DNA of 64,000 bases. Source: Amycolatopsis viridis (lineage in GTDB: Bacteria; Actinomycetota; Actinomycetes; Mycobacteriales; Pseudonocardiaceae). Below, piece after piece: positions 53,104 through 61,340 of the stretch (position 1 is its first letter; every line of letters begins with the position of its first letter). Under the pieces are notes generated by a model. The model had not been told where the DNA came from and made no database searches. It worked only from the letters and a program-made list of their open reading frames with translations. A program made the translations under genes and the position numbers. Location of the stretch: contig NZ_JAANOU010000001.1 in NCBI RefSeq assembly GCF_011758765.1, positions 5,620,262 to 5,684,261 of the forward strand, in the 5' to 3' direction.

Positions 53104-54218
53104 TACAGCTCTCCTACGACTTCTCGGACGGATTCGACGACCCGCTCGACCTGCTCGTCGGTCAGGTCGGCGTGCATGGGCAGGGCCAGGTGCCGCCGGA
53201 ACAGGTCCGCCGACACCGGCCGCGGCTCCTGGGGCCCGTACACCGGCTGCAGGTGCGAGGCGTAGGTGCCGAACGTGCACTGGATGCCGCGCGCCCGCAG
53301 CTTCGCGATGGCCTCGTCGCGGCCGGACTCGAGCAGCAGCAGGTACGCCTGCCACGGGTGCTCGCGGTCGGGCAGCTCGGCCGGGACCGCCACGCCGGGC
53401 AGGCCGGCGAACGCGTCGGAGTACCGTTTGGCGACCGCGCGGCGCGCCGCGAGCAGCCGTGGCAGCCGGTCCAGCTGGACGCGCAGGATCGCGGCCTGCA
53501 CGTCGGAGAGCCGGAAGTTCCAGCCCAGCTCGTCGAACTCCGGGACCGCGAGCTCACCCTCGCGCGACAGGGCCGGCGCGATGCCGTAGGTGTGCAGCTT
53601 GCGGGCGTGCTCGATCAGATCGGCGCGGTCCGAGACGAGCGCGCCGCCCTCGCCCGCGGTGATGCCTTTGCGGCCGTGGAAGGAGAACGCGGCCAGGTCG
53701 GCGAGGCTGCCCGCCGGGCGGCCGCGGTAGGTCGCCCCGGCCGAGCAGGCGGCGTCCTCGAACAGCCACAGGCCGTGCCGGTCGGCGATCGCGCGGTAGG
53801 CGTCGAACTCGCCGGGCTGCCCGGCCACGTCGACGGCCAGTATCCCGACGGTGCGGGGCGTGACCAGCGCCTCGACGGACGCGGGGTCGGCCGCGAACGA
53901 GTCGGCGCGGACGTCGGCGAACACCGGCGTCGCCCCCGCCTGCCGCACCGCGTGCCCGGTGGCGGGGAAGGTGTAGTCCCCGACGATCACCTCGTCGCCC
54001 GGCCGCACCCCGAGCACGCGCAGCCCGAGGAACAGGGCGGCACCGCAGCTGCTGGTCGCCAGGGCGTGCGCGGTGCCGGTGGCGTCGGCGAAGCGCTCCT
54101 CGAACCGGCGGCACGCCGGTCCGGCACCCGCGAGCCAGCCCGACGCGAACACCTCGGCCACGGCGGCGAGCTCTTCCTCACCGACCGTGGGACGGCCGAG
54201 CGGGACGGGTTCGGACAT
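53103..54218 (-). CDS. DegT/DnrJ-family aminotransferase, second copy
   Basis: 371 residues; GAAGGAG lies a few bases before the ATG. Motifs: TSSCGAALFLGLRVLGVRPGDE, LFEDAACSAGATYRGRP, and the PLP lysine in SFHGRKGITAGEGGAL. It differs from the copy at 46417 and resembles enzymes with a cysteine after the active-site aspartate region, such as those acting on 4-keto sugars; the exact substrate is not readable. First gene of a four-gene overlapping operon (DegT, epimerase, GT4, hexapeptide transferase). Confidence 0.9.
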   Translation of the reverse strand: MSEPVPLGRPTVGEEELAAVAEVFASGWLAGAGPACRRFEERFADATGTAHALATSSCGAALFLGLRVLGVRPGDEVIVGDYTFPATGHAVRQAGATPVFADVRADSFAADPASVEALVTPRTVGILAVDVAGQPGEFDAYRAIADRHGLWLFEDAACSAGATYRGRPAGSLADLAAFSFHGRKGITAGEGGALVSDRADLIEHARKLHTYGIAPALSREGELAVPEFDELGWNFRLSDVQAAILRVQLDRLPRLLAARRAVAKRYSDAFAGLPGVAVPAELPDREHPWQAYLLLLESGRDEAIAKLRARGIQCTFGTYASHLQPVYGPQEPRPVSADLFRRHLALPMHADLTDEQVERVVESVREVVGEL

Positions 54219-54296
54219 GAGTCTCCTTCGGGTCGGGCCGCAGTCTAAGCAGGAGCCCCCGCCACACGATCGGGCGAGGACCCGGTTACCGGCGTA

Positions 54297-54302
54297 TACG
54301 CT
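54297..54302 (+). promoter_or_regulatory. -10 element for the LhgO-like gene
   Basis: TACGCT six bases before the GTG at 54309, giving a probably leaderless transcript; identical hexamer to that before the ABC permease gene. The region 54219-54296 is shared with the divergent DegT gene. Confidence 0.5.
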
Positions 54303-54308
54303 GTCCGC

Positions 54309-55493
54309 GTGGTGAACCGGGTTGCCGTCATCGGCGGCGGAATCATCGGCCTCGCGACCGCGTGGGAGCTGACCCGGCGCGGGTCGGCGGTGACCGTGCT
54401 GGAGAAGGAGGACCGCTGGGCCGCGCACCAGACCGGCCACAACTCCAACGTCGTGCACGCCGGTCTGTACTACAAGCCGGGCTCGGCCAAGGCGCGGATG
54501 TCCGTGGCGGGTAACCGGTCCATTGTGGAGTTCGCCCGCGAGCACGGGGTGCCGGTCGAGGTGTGCGGCAAGCTGGTGGTCGCCACCAGCGAGGCCGAAC
54601 TGCCCGCGCTCGCGGTGCTGGCCGAGCGGGCCGAGGCCAACGGTGTGCCGGCCAAGCTGATCAGCGCCGCCGAGGCCCGCGAATACGAGCCCGAGGTGGC
54701 GTGCGTGCGGGCGCTGCGCGTCGAATCCACCGGGATCATCGACTTCCCCCGGGTGTGCACCGCGCTGGTCCGCCTGCTCACCGAACACGGCGCCGACCTG
54801 CGGCTGGGCACCGCCGCGCTGGGCATCCGGCCGGGCGCGACGGGCGGTGTGGAGGTCGCGACCGGGGACGCGGTGCTGCGCGCCGACGCACTGGTCAACT
54901 GCGCCGGCCTCCAGTCCGACCGGGTCGCGGAACTCGCCGGGCTGCGGCCGGGCGCGCGGATCGTGCCGTTCCGCGGCGAGTACTACCAGCTGCGACCCGA
55001 ACGGCGGCACCTGGTGCGCGGGCTCATCTACCCGGTCCCCGACCCGGCGCTGCCGTTCCTGGGCGTGCACCTGACCCGCATGCTCGACGGCAGCGTGCAC
55101 GCCGGGCCGAACGCGGTGCTGGCGCTGCGGCGGGAGGGCTACCGGTGGCGGGACGTTTCACCGGCGGACATCGTCGACATCGCCCGGTTCCCCGGCTCGT
55201 GGCGGCTGGCGCGGAAGTGGGCCTACCCGACCGGGCTGGACGAGGTGCGGCGATCGCTGTCCAAGCGCCGGTTCGCGGCCGGCCTGGCACGGCTGGTGCC
55301 CGCGGTCGGCCCGGACGACATCGTGCGCCACGGATCCGGGGTGCGCGCCCAGGCGCTGCGCCCGGACGGTTCGCTGGTCGACGACTTCCTGATCGAGACC
55401 GCACCGCACCAGGTGCACGTCCTCAACGCCCCCTCCCCCGCCGCCACGAGCGCGCTGGAGATCGCGAAGTACGTGGCCGACCAGGTCGGCTGA
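54309..55493 (+). CDS. lhgO: FAD-dependent oxidase, L-2-hydroxyglutarate oxidase (LhgO) family
   Basis: 394 residues. VAVIGGGIIGLATAWELTRRG is the FAD loop, followed by EKEDRWAAHQTGHNSNVVHAG, a family hallmark around the substrate pocket, and NCAGLQSDRVAELAG. The C-terminal HVLNAPSPAATSALEIAKYV is typical of LhgO. It oxidises L-2-hydroxyglutarate to 2-oxoglutarate, repairing a promiscuous by-product. It starts divergently from the sugar operon and is probably a separate housekeeping gene. The repeat array follows its stop. Confidence 0.92.
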   Translation: MVNRVAVIGGGIIGLATAWELTRRGSAVTVLEKEDRWAAHQTGHNSNVVHAGLYYKPGSAKARMSVAGNRSIVEFAREHGVPVEVCGKLVVATSEAELPALAVLAERAEANGVPAKLISAAEAREYEPEVACVRALRVESTGIIDFPRVCTALVRLLTEHGADLRLGTAALGIRPGATGGVEVATGDAVLRADALVNCAGLQSDRVAELAGLRPGARIVPFRGEYYQLRPERRHLVRGLIYPVPDPALPFLGVHLTRMLDGSVHAGPNAVLALRREGYRWRDVSPADIVDIARFPGSWRLARKWAYPTGLDEVRRSLSKRRFAAGLARLVPAVGPDDIVRHGSGVRAQALRPDGSLVDDFLIETAPHQVHVLNAPSPAATSALEIAKYVADQVG

Positions 55494-55502
55494 CGCCCGG
55501 CA

Positions 55503-55659
55503 GCCAACACGCCGCGTTCAAGAGCCAACACGCCGCGTCGAGCGGCCAACACACCGCGTCCAACGGCGAACACGGCGCCACGAGCGGCCAACACGCGCGT
55601 GTTTGCCGCTCCGGGCGGTGGGTTGGCCGCTCCGGGCGGTGGGTTGGCTCGTGCGGGAC
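55503..55659. repeat. Second array of 21-bp units: five direct then three inverted
   Basis: Direct units with GCCAACACGCCGCGTC start at 55503, 55524, 55545, 55566 and 55587; inverted units (GCGTGTTTGCCGCTCCGGG and variants with GTGGGTTGGCC) start at 55597, 55618 and 55639. The spacing is 21 bp. Like the array at 27064, it lies between convergent gene ends (LhgO and the DUF3558 lipoprotein). Confidence 0.88.
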
Positions 55660-55662
55660 GGG

Positions 55663-56187
55663 TCAGCGGTGCGGCAGATGCCCGGCCACGCTCGGCGCGG
55701 CCCGATCGGCCACCACGCAGGCCTTGCTCTCGTCCGACCAGTTCCGGCTGGCGATGACGACGAACTCGTGCTCGCCGAACTTGGCGGCCAGTTCGCACAT
55801 CCAGTAGCCCATCGAGTAGGAATAGCGCTGCCACGTGATGCCGCCCAGGTGCTCCTCCCCGGCCGGCTCCATGGCGAAGTACTCCTCGATCGACTGACCG
55901 GTGTGGAAGTACGCCTGCAGCGAGTCGTCGCGATTGCCGTCCGGTCCGGGCGGCAGCCAGTCGCAGCTCGCCGGCAGCCCCAGTTTCGGGTCGACCGGGA
56001 TCGAGGTGCCCGCGCCCAGGCCCAGCGAGGCGGCCTCGTCGATGGTGAGCAACGTGCACGGATCGGTCGACGGCGCCGGGGTCACCGTCACGCGGCCGGG
56101 GGCCGGCTGCGGGGTGCCGCTGACCGCGGTGGTGCACGCGCTGACCAGGCCCGCCGCGGCCACCGCGACGGCGATCCGCCACCTCAC
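55663..56187 (-). CDS. DUF3558-family lipoprotein
   Basis: 174 residues from a GTG preceded by GGGGAGG. A signal peptide with lipobox LVSAC (cysteine near residue 18) gives a lipid-anchored extracytoplasmic protein. After a Thr/Pro linker ([16 protein letters not shown]), the DUF3558 domain starts at [17 protein letters not shown] and has the family's paired cysteines (ASCDW, WMCELA, KACVVAD). Function of the family is unknown. It reads into the 21-bp repeat array. Confidence 0.9.
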   Translation of the reverse strand: MRWRIAVAVAAAGLVSACTTAVSGTPQPAPGRVTVTPAPSTDPCTLLTIDEAASLGLGAGTSIPVDPKLGLPASCDWLPPGPDGNRDDSLQAYFHTGQSIEEYFAMEPAGEEHLGGITWQRYSYSMGYWMCELAAKFGEHEFVVIASRNWSDESKACVVADRAAPSVAGHLPHR

Positions 56188-56324
56188 TGAAAGCCTCCCC
56201 GTGCGGGTCCACCCGCGCGGTGACGCACGGCGTGCTCGGTTGTCGCACGCCGAACCTAGCGTGTCGGCCGCGGGCGCGAAGCGGCCGCCGACCGGGTAGG
56301 GCGAAAGTCGCTGGTCGGGCTCGT

Positions 56325-56330
56325 TACGCT
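56325..56330 (+). promoter_or_regulatory. -10 element for serS
   Basis: TACGCT at 56325-56330, 36 bases before the serS ATG, gives a normal short leader. It lies in the 180-bp region between the divergent lipoprotein and serS genes. Confidence 0.45.
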
Positions 56331-56366
56331 GGAGCGCATCCCTACCGGCTCGCACCTGGAGTACCG

Positions 56367-57656
56367 ATGCACGACCCCCGCCAGCTGCTCGACCCCGAGG
56401 TGGACGCGGCCGCCAAGCTGCGCCGCCGCGGGTATGTGCTCGACACCGACCACCTGAGCAAACTGGTGAGCAGGCGGTCCTCCGTGATCAGCGAGGGTGA
56501 CCAGGCGCGCGCCGAGTCGAAGAAGGCCGCGGCCGAGGTCGGCGCCGCCGCGAAGCGCGGTGCGGACGTCGCCGAGCTGCGTGAGCGCGCCCGTGAGCTG
56601 AAGAACCGGATCACCCGGCTCGAAGAGGAACAGCGCGAGGTCGAGGCCGAGCTGCACGAGTTCCTGCTCGGCATCCCGAACCTCCCGCTCGACGAGATCC
56701 CGGACGGCGCGACCGAGGAGTTCGCCGAGGAGGTCCGCCGCGTCGGCACCCCGCCGGAGTTCGACTTCGAGCCGCTGGACCACGTCGACCTCGGCGAGCG
56801 GGCCGGCATCCTCGACCTGACGCGGGCCACCAAGCTGTCCGGGCCGCGGTTCGCGGTGTTCAAGGGCGCCGGATCGCGGCTGCAACGTGCGCTGGCGCAG
56901 TTCTTCCTCGACATCCACATCGGCGAGCACGGCTACACCGAGTTCAGCCTGCCCGCGCTGGTGACCCGGCAGACCATGACCGGCACCGGTCAGTTGCCGA
57001 AGTTCGAGGAGGACCTGTTCCGCACCGGTGTGGCCGACCGGGAACTGTTCCTCATCCCGACCGCCGAGGTGCCGCTGGTCAACCTGCACGCCGGGGAGAT
57101 CCTGCCGCTGGAGGACCTGCCGCTGCGGTACACCGCGCACACCCCGTGCTTCCGCTCCGAGGCCGGTTCGTACGGCAAGGACACCCGCGGCCTGATCCGG
57201 CAGCACGAGTTCTCCAAGGTCGAGCTGGTGCAGTTCGTCGAGGAGGAACGTTCCCGCGCGGCGCTGGACGAGATCCTGTCGCACGCCGAGGCACCGTTGC
57301 AGCGGCTCGGGCTGCCGTACCGGGTCATCAAGCTCGCGGCGGGCGACACCGGCTTCTCCGCGCAGATCACGTTCGACGTCGAGGTGTGGCTGCCGAGCCA
57401 GGGCACCTACCGGGAGATCTCCAGCGCGTCGGACACCGGCACCTTCCAGGCGCGCCGGGCCGGCATCCGCGGCAAGGGCAAGGACGGCAAGCGTGCGCAG
57501 ATCGCCACGCTGAACGCATCCGGCCTGCCGATCGGCCGCACCCTGGTGGCCGTGCTGGAGAACAACCAGCAGGCCGACGGGTCGATCCGGATTCCGGAGG
57601 CGCTGGTGCCCTACACCCGGTTCGAGGTCATCAACCCGGACGGCACCACCGCCTGA
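56367..57656 (+). CDS. serS: Seryl-tRNA synthetase
   Basis: 429 residues from ATG 56367 ([20 protein letters not shown]). The N-terminal long coiled coil (about residues 30-105, [20 protein letters not shown] onward) grips the tRNA-Ser variable arm. Class II motifs: motif 2 [20 protein letters not shown] and motif 3 [12 protein letters not shown], with the [10 protein letters not shown] serine-binding segment. It charges tRNA-Ser, including the UGA-anticodon tRNA at 7333. Confidence 0.98.
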   Translation: MHDPRQLLDPEVDAAAKLRRRGYVLDTDHLSKLVSRRSSVISEGDQARAESKKAAAEVGAAAKRGADVAELRERARELKNRITRLEEEQREVEAELHEFLLGIPNLPLDEIPDGATEEFAEEVRRVGTPPEFDFEPLDHVDLGERAGILDLTRATKLSGPRFAVFKGAGSRLQRALAQFFLDIHIGEHGYTEFSLPALVTRQTMTGTGQLPKFEEDLFRTGVADRELFLIPTAEVPLVNLHAGEILPLEDLPLRYTAHTPCFRSEAGSYGKDTRGLIRQHEFSKVELVQFVEEERSRAALDEILSHAEAPLQRLGLPYRVIKLAAGDTGFSAQITFDVEVWLPSQGTYREISSASDTGTFQARRAGIRGKGKDGKRAQIATLNASGLPIGRTLVAVLENNQQADGSIRIPEALVPYTRFEVINPDGTTA

Positions 57657-57791
57657 ACCGGGTCAGCCGTCCACGTTGGACAACATGACCGACGGCCCCT
57701 CACGTGAGTGACGCCCGATGGTGTCAGTTTCGCACCCCCGTCCGACCGTCTACACCCATGGCGGCTCTAAAAAACGCGGAAGGAGCGAGCC

Positions 57792-58559
57792 ATGACTGGC
57801 ACCATGCGTCCGGAAGAGCTCATGGAGAACGCGGTGGTGGACTCCCACGGCCGCAAGATCGGCAAGGTCGGCACGGTCTACGTCGCCGACGACACGCAGC
57901 AGCCGGAGTGGGTCACCGTCCGCACCGGCATGTTCGGGCACAAGGAGAGCTTCGTGCCGCTCCAGGGCGCGACGATGCACCGCGACGGGCTGCACGTGCA
58001 GGTCACCAAGGAAAAGGTCTCCGAGGCGCCACAGACGGAAGGCGACCGGCACCTGTCCGAGCAGGAGAGCGCCGAGCTGTACCGGTTCTACGACATGCCG
58101 GCGCCGCGCGGCAGCCAGGAGAACCGCGGCCGGGGTGAACGCACCAAGCCACCGCAGCCACAGCAGCAGCAGACGGCGACGACCCGCGGCGGCGAGTCGA
58201 TGACGCGCTCGGAGGAGCGGCTCAACGTCGGTACGGAGCGCGTCGAAACCGGCCGGGTGCGGCTGCGCAAGTACACCGTTACCGAGGAGCAGCACGTCAA
58301 GGTTCCGGTGACGCACGAAGAGGTGCGGGTGGAGCGCGAGCCGATCACCGAAGGCGACCGCACCGGCGCGCGGATCGCCGACGAGGAGCAGGAGGTCACC
58401 CTGCACGAGGAGCGGCCGAAGGTGGAGAAGGAGACCGTGCCGGTCGAAAAGGTGCGGCTGGCCAAGGAAACCGTGCGCGACGAGCAGACCGTCGCCGGCG
58501 AGGTGCGCAAGGAGCGCGTCGAGGTGGAAGACGACACCAAGCGGCGCAAGAACCGCTGA
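57792..58559 (+). CDS. PRC-barrel and DUF2382 (YsnF-type) stress protein
   Basis: 255 residues; GGAAGGAG lies 9 bases before the ATG. The N-terminal PRC-barrel (about residues 8-80) has the pattern VVDSHGRKIGKVGTVYV. A Gln-rich linker (PPQPQQQQTATT) follows. The C-terminal DUF2382 (about 138-250) is a highly charged repeat of EEQHVKVPVTHEEVRVERE and EEVTLHEERPKVEKETVPVE. YsnF-like proteins are general stress proteins, often sigma-B controlled; no promoter of that type could be identified here. A perfect terminator hairpin follows its stop. Confidence 0.92.
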   Translation: MTGTMRPEELMENAVVDSHGRKIGKVGTVYVADDTQQPEWVTVRTGMFGHKESFVPLQGATMHRDGLHVQVTKEKVSEAPQTEGDRHLSEQESAELYRFYDMPAPRGSQENRGRGERTKPPQPQQQQTATTRGGESMTRSEERLNVGTERVETGRVRLRKYTVTEEQHVKVPVTHEEVRVEREPITEGDRTGARIADEEQEVTLHEERPKVEKETVPVEKVRLAKETVRDEQTVAGEVRKERVEVEDDTKRRKNR

Positions 58560-58565
58560 CCCGCC

Positions 58566-58600
58566 CCCCGGTGTGGCGTCGCGCGGACGCCACACCGGGG
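58566..58600. terminator. Perfect 15-bp terminator hairpin
   Basis: CCCCGGTGTGGCGTC (58566-58580) pairs exactly with 58586-58600 around GCGCG, just past the DUF2382 stop and between convergent genes. Confidence 0.85.
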
Positions 58601-58608
58601 CACGCCGG

Positions 58609-59364
58609 TCACGCGAACCGGGTGTCGAGGGAGATCGCCTCCCAGCGGTCGAGGTCGGCGAGCTGAGCGGTGAGTTTTTCGCGGATGTGCGGGTGACCGC
58701 CTCCGGTCACAGCGGCAGCCGCAGGGGCGAATCCACGTCCTGCACCGCCCGGATGATCGCCTCCGCGGCGCGCGCCGGGTCGTTCGGCTGCTTGCCGTCC
58801 TGCTCGGCGAAGCGCGCTCGCAGCGCACCGGCCGGTGTCCCGGCGTAGTCGTCGATCGGGTCGGCGTAGCGCATCGAGCGGCCCGCGAAGTCCGTGCGGA
58901 ACGGGCCGGGTTCCACGATCGTGACCCGGATGCCCAGTGGTGCGACCTCACCGGCGAGCGCCTCGGACATCCCTTCCAGCGCGAACTTCGAGGTCGCGTA
59001 CGCCGTGTGGCCGGGGTTGCCGACCACCCCGCCCACCGACGAGAGCTGCACGATGTGTCCGGAGCGCCGTGCCCGCATGTGCGGCAGCACCGCCCTGGTC
59101 ACCGCGGCCGCCCCGAACAGGTTCGTCTCCAGCACGGCGCGGAACTGCTCTTCCGACAGTTCCTCCAGTGCGCCGACCAGCCCGTGCCCGGCGTTGTTCA
59201 CCAGACGTCGATCCGGCCGAACTCGGCCACCGCGGTGTCCACCGCCGCGTCGATCGACGCGCGGTCGCCACCACCCGGTCACCCCGGTCGAGCACCGCTT
59301 CGGCGAGCACCCGCCCGAACCCGCTGCTCGCCCCCGTGATCATCCACACCTGATAGTTTGACAT
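58609..59364 (-). pseudogene. Short-chain dehydrogenase pseudogene
   Basis: A broken SDR: the opening MSNYQVWMITGASSGFGRVL and central NNAG, YATSKFALEGMSEALAGEV (Tyr-Lys) parts are good, but the reading frame is interrupted at least four times. (1) After GDRVVATA about 30 codons are missing and the frame shifts, so the SIDAAVDTAVAEFGRIDV part is out of frame. (2) A base is missing in GTC-TG-GTG before VNNAGHG. (3) A TGA replaces an expected GGA after DSPLRLPL, cutting the protein. (4) Two extra bases (AC) lie between CGC and ATCCGC, restoring the tail REKLTAQLADLDRWEA. The tail ends at the TGA at 58609. This is the former target of the adjacent MarR. Confidence 0.88.
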
Positions 59365-59377
59365 ACAAATCAAACTA
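59354..59377. promoter_or_regulatory. Probable MarR operator across the SDR start codon
   Basis: TAGTTTGA (59354-59361) and TCAAACTA (59370-59377) are perfect 8-bp arms separated by 8 bases; the ATG of the SDR lies inside the spacer. It is also just upstream of the MarR gene, so it is placed to regulate both. Confidence 0.65.
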
Positions 59378-59400
59378 GCTTGAGCATCAAGGGGTGTCGA

Positions 59401-59907
59401 GTGGATTCGGTGACGCGCGAGCTGGCCGGGTGGATCGGGCAGATGCCCGCGGGCGTGGACCCGGAGGTGGAGGCGGCGCGGCAGCGGATCGGCCGGCTGT
59501 CCCGCCAGTTCCGGCAGGTGCTGGACCAGGCGGCGGCCGAGCACGGCATGACCGTCGGCGACTGGGAGGCGCTGTCGGTGCTGCGCCGGACCAGCCCGGT
59601 GTGCACCCCGAAACAGCTGGCCGCAGCGTTGAACCTGACTTCGGGCACGGTCAGCGTGCGGCTCGACCGGCTGATGCGCGCCGGGCTGATCGAGCAGGTC
59701 GCCGCCGACGACGGCCGCAGCCGCCCGGTGCGGCTCACCCGCAAGGGCCACGCCCGCTGGCGCGCCGCGACGGCCGCCCGCACCCGCTACGAGCGGGAGC
59801 TGTTCGACGGCGTGGACCTCGCCGCCCTGAACTCGCTGCTGGCGCCGCTCCTGGCTCGCTTCGAGACCGAGTTCGGCCTCGTCTCCGGGCACGACCAGGT
59901 GGGGTAG
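59401..59907 (+). CDS. MarR-family transcriptional regulator
   Basis: 168 residues from a GTG with AAGGGG seven bases upstream; a TTG seven codons earlier is less likely. MarR winged helix: MTVGDWEALSVLRRTSPVCT, PKQLAAALNLTSGTVSVRLDRLMRAGL, wing VAADDGRSRPVRLT, then a dimerisation helix. It is intact although its divergent partner SDR is a pseudogene. Confidence 0.92.
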   Translation: MDSVTRELAGWIGQMPAGVDPEVEAARQRIGRLSRQFRQVLDQAAAEHGMTVGDWEALSVLRRTSPVCTPKQLAAALNLTSGTVSVRLDRLMRAGLIEQVAADDGRSRPVRLTRKGHARWRAATAARTRYERELFDGVDLAALNSLLAPLLARFETEFGLVSGHDQVG

Positions 59908-59915
59908 CGGACCCC

Positions 59916-60821
59916 TCAGCCCGTGACGAACTCGGCGATGACGCGGCCCAGTTCCGCGCCCTGGTCCTCCTGCAGGAAGTGCCCGGCGTTCGACAGGGTC
60001 CGGTGGTCCTGGCCGGCGGCGCCTCGCATGGCGCGTTGCAGGACCGGCGCCATCGGGCCGGTGATCGGGTCGCTGTCACCGAACGCGCACAGGAACGGGA
60101 TGTCCAGTTCGGACAGTGTGGCCCAGGCGCGGCGGTTGGCCTCGCTCGCCGGGTCGTCGGGCCGCGTCGGCACCAGCCCGGGCATCGCGCGTGGACCGGC
60201 CTTGTACGTCTCGTTCGGGAACGGCGCGTCGTAGGCGGCGCGTTCGGCGTCGCTCAGCGTGGTCCGGCAACCGGACTGCACGAAACGGCCGATGTCGAGC
60301 ACCGGCGCTTTCCGGACCGCGTCGTGGAAGGCCCACCACTCGCGCGGCATGTCCTGGTCGCCGGTGGGCAGTCCGGTGTTGGCCGCGACCACGCGCGCGA
60401 ACCGGTCCGGGTTCTCGGCGACCACGCGCAACCCGATCAGGCCGCCCCAGTCCTGCCCGACCACGGTGATGTCCCGCAGGTCGAGCGCGTCGAGGGCGAA
60501 CGCGCGGATCCACTCGACGTGCCGCGCGTAGGTGTGGTCGGCGACGTCGACCGGCTTGTCGGAGCGGCCGAAGCCGATCAGGTCCGGTGCGATCGCCCGG
60601 ATGCCGGCGGCCGCCAGCACGGGCAGCACCTTGCGGTACAGGAACGACCAGCTGGGCTCGCCGTGCAGGAGCAGCACGACGGGGCCGTCGAACGGGCCGG
60701 CCTCGACGTAGGAGATCCGGACGATGCCGTCGTGCTCGCTCTCCAGGTCGGCGTAGAGCGGCGGGTGGTCGAAGTCGGGGAGGTCGGTGAACCGGTCTTC
60801 GGGAGTCCTCAGCAGGCGCAC
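59916..60821 (-). CDS. Haloalkane dehalogenase-like alpha/beta hydrolase
   Basis: 301 residues, GTG start. Alpha/beta-hydrolase layout of haloalkane dehalogenase subfamily I: oxyanion LLHGEPSWSFLYRK, nucleophile Asp in VVGQDWGGLIGL (followed by the halide-binding Trp), acid Asp in CAFGDSDPITGP, and the histidine in LSNAGHFLQED. It should hydrolyse carbon-halogen bonds by the aspartyl-ester route, though related enzymes have other hydrolase activities. TAGGGT lies six bases before the GTG, a possible -10 or ribosome site. Confidence 0.9.
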   Translation of the reverse strand: MRLLRTPEDRFTDLPDFDHPPLYADLESEHDGIVRISYVEAGPFDGPVVLLLHGEPSWSFLYRKVLPVLAAAGIRAIAPDLIGFGRSDKPVDVADHTYARHVEWIRAFALDALDLRDITVVGQDWGGLIGLRVVAENPDRFARVVAANTGLPTGDQDMPREWWAFHDAVRKAPVLDIGRFVQSGCRTTLSDAERAAYDAPFPNETYKAGPRAMPGLVPTRPDDPASEANRRAWATLSELDIPFLCAFGDSDPITGPMAPVLQRAMRGAAGQDHRTLSNAGHFLQEDQGAELGRVIAEFVTG

Positions 60822-60844
60822 ACACCCACCCTAGGGGCTGGCCG

Positions 60845-61297
60845 TCAGCTGATCGAGACCGCGACGACCAGGCCCAGCGCGAGGTGTGCGGCCGCGACCA
60901 CGATGCTGGCCGGGGCGAACACCTCGCTCTCGATCGTGCCGCGCACGTCGATCCGGGTCGACCACTCCAGCAGCCGCACCGCGAGCACCTGCACGACGAT
61001 GCCGAGCAGGCCGTAGACCAGCGACGTGATCAGGCCCTCGGTCAGGTCGCTGGCCGAGTTGAAGATCGCGACGACCACGATGAACGCCATCGACAGCATC
61101 CCGGACGCGGTGACGACCACCGCGTTCGGCAGCCCGCGCCGCACCAGGTCGGACAGCTTGCCGGGGGTGGTCCAGTCGATCGCGTAGAAGCCGACCAGCA
61201 TCAGCAGCAGGCCGATGACGCCGTACAGCAGGATCGCGCCGATCCCGCGCACGAGTTCGGATCCGAACGTGCCGGACAGCGCGAGGGTCGAGGTCAC
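60845..61297 (-). CDS. DUF350 membrane protein
   Basis: 150 residues from GTG 61297, with GGGAG just upstream. Four transmembrane helices in the DUF350 pattern, internally duplicated: IGAILLYGVIGLLLMLVGFYAIDW and SASDLTEGLITSLVYGLLGIVVQVLA. Last gene of the YgiB-YgiC-DUF350 operon, the same combination as yjfL-yjfM-yjfC in E. coli. A membrane role in a stress-response module is inferred from that association. Confidence 0.9.
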   Translation of the reverse strand: MTSTLALSGTFGSELVRGIGAILLYGVIGLLLMLVGFYAIDWTTPGKLSDLVRRGLPNAVVVTASGMLSMAFIVVVAIFNSASDLTEGLITSLVYGLLGIVVQVLAVRLLEWSTRIDVRGTIESEVFAPASIVVAAAHLALGLVVAVSIS

Positions 61298-61340
61298 GGG
61301 GTCTCCCAGTTCAGTGGCGGATTTGCTCGCGGGTGGTTTA

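Noticed and set aside
58707..59282. A complete short SDR gene.
   Set aside because: It lacks the cofactor-binding start, which is found in another frame upstream, and the tail continues past its stop in a third frame; it is the middle of a pseudogene.
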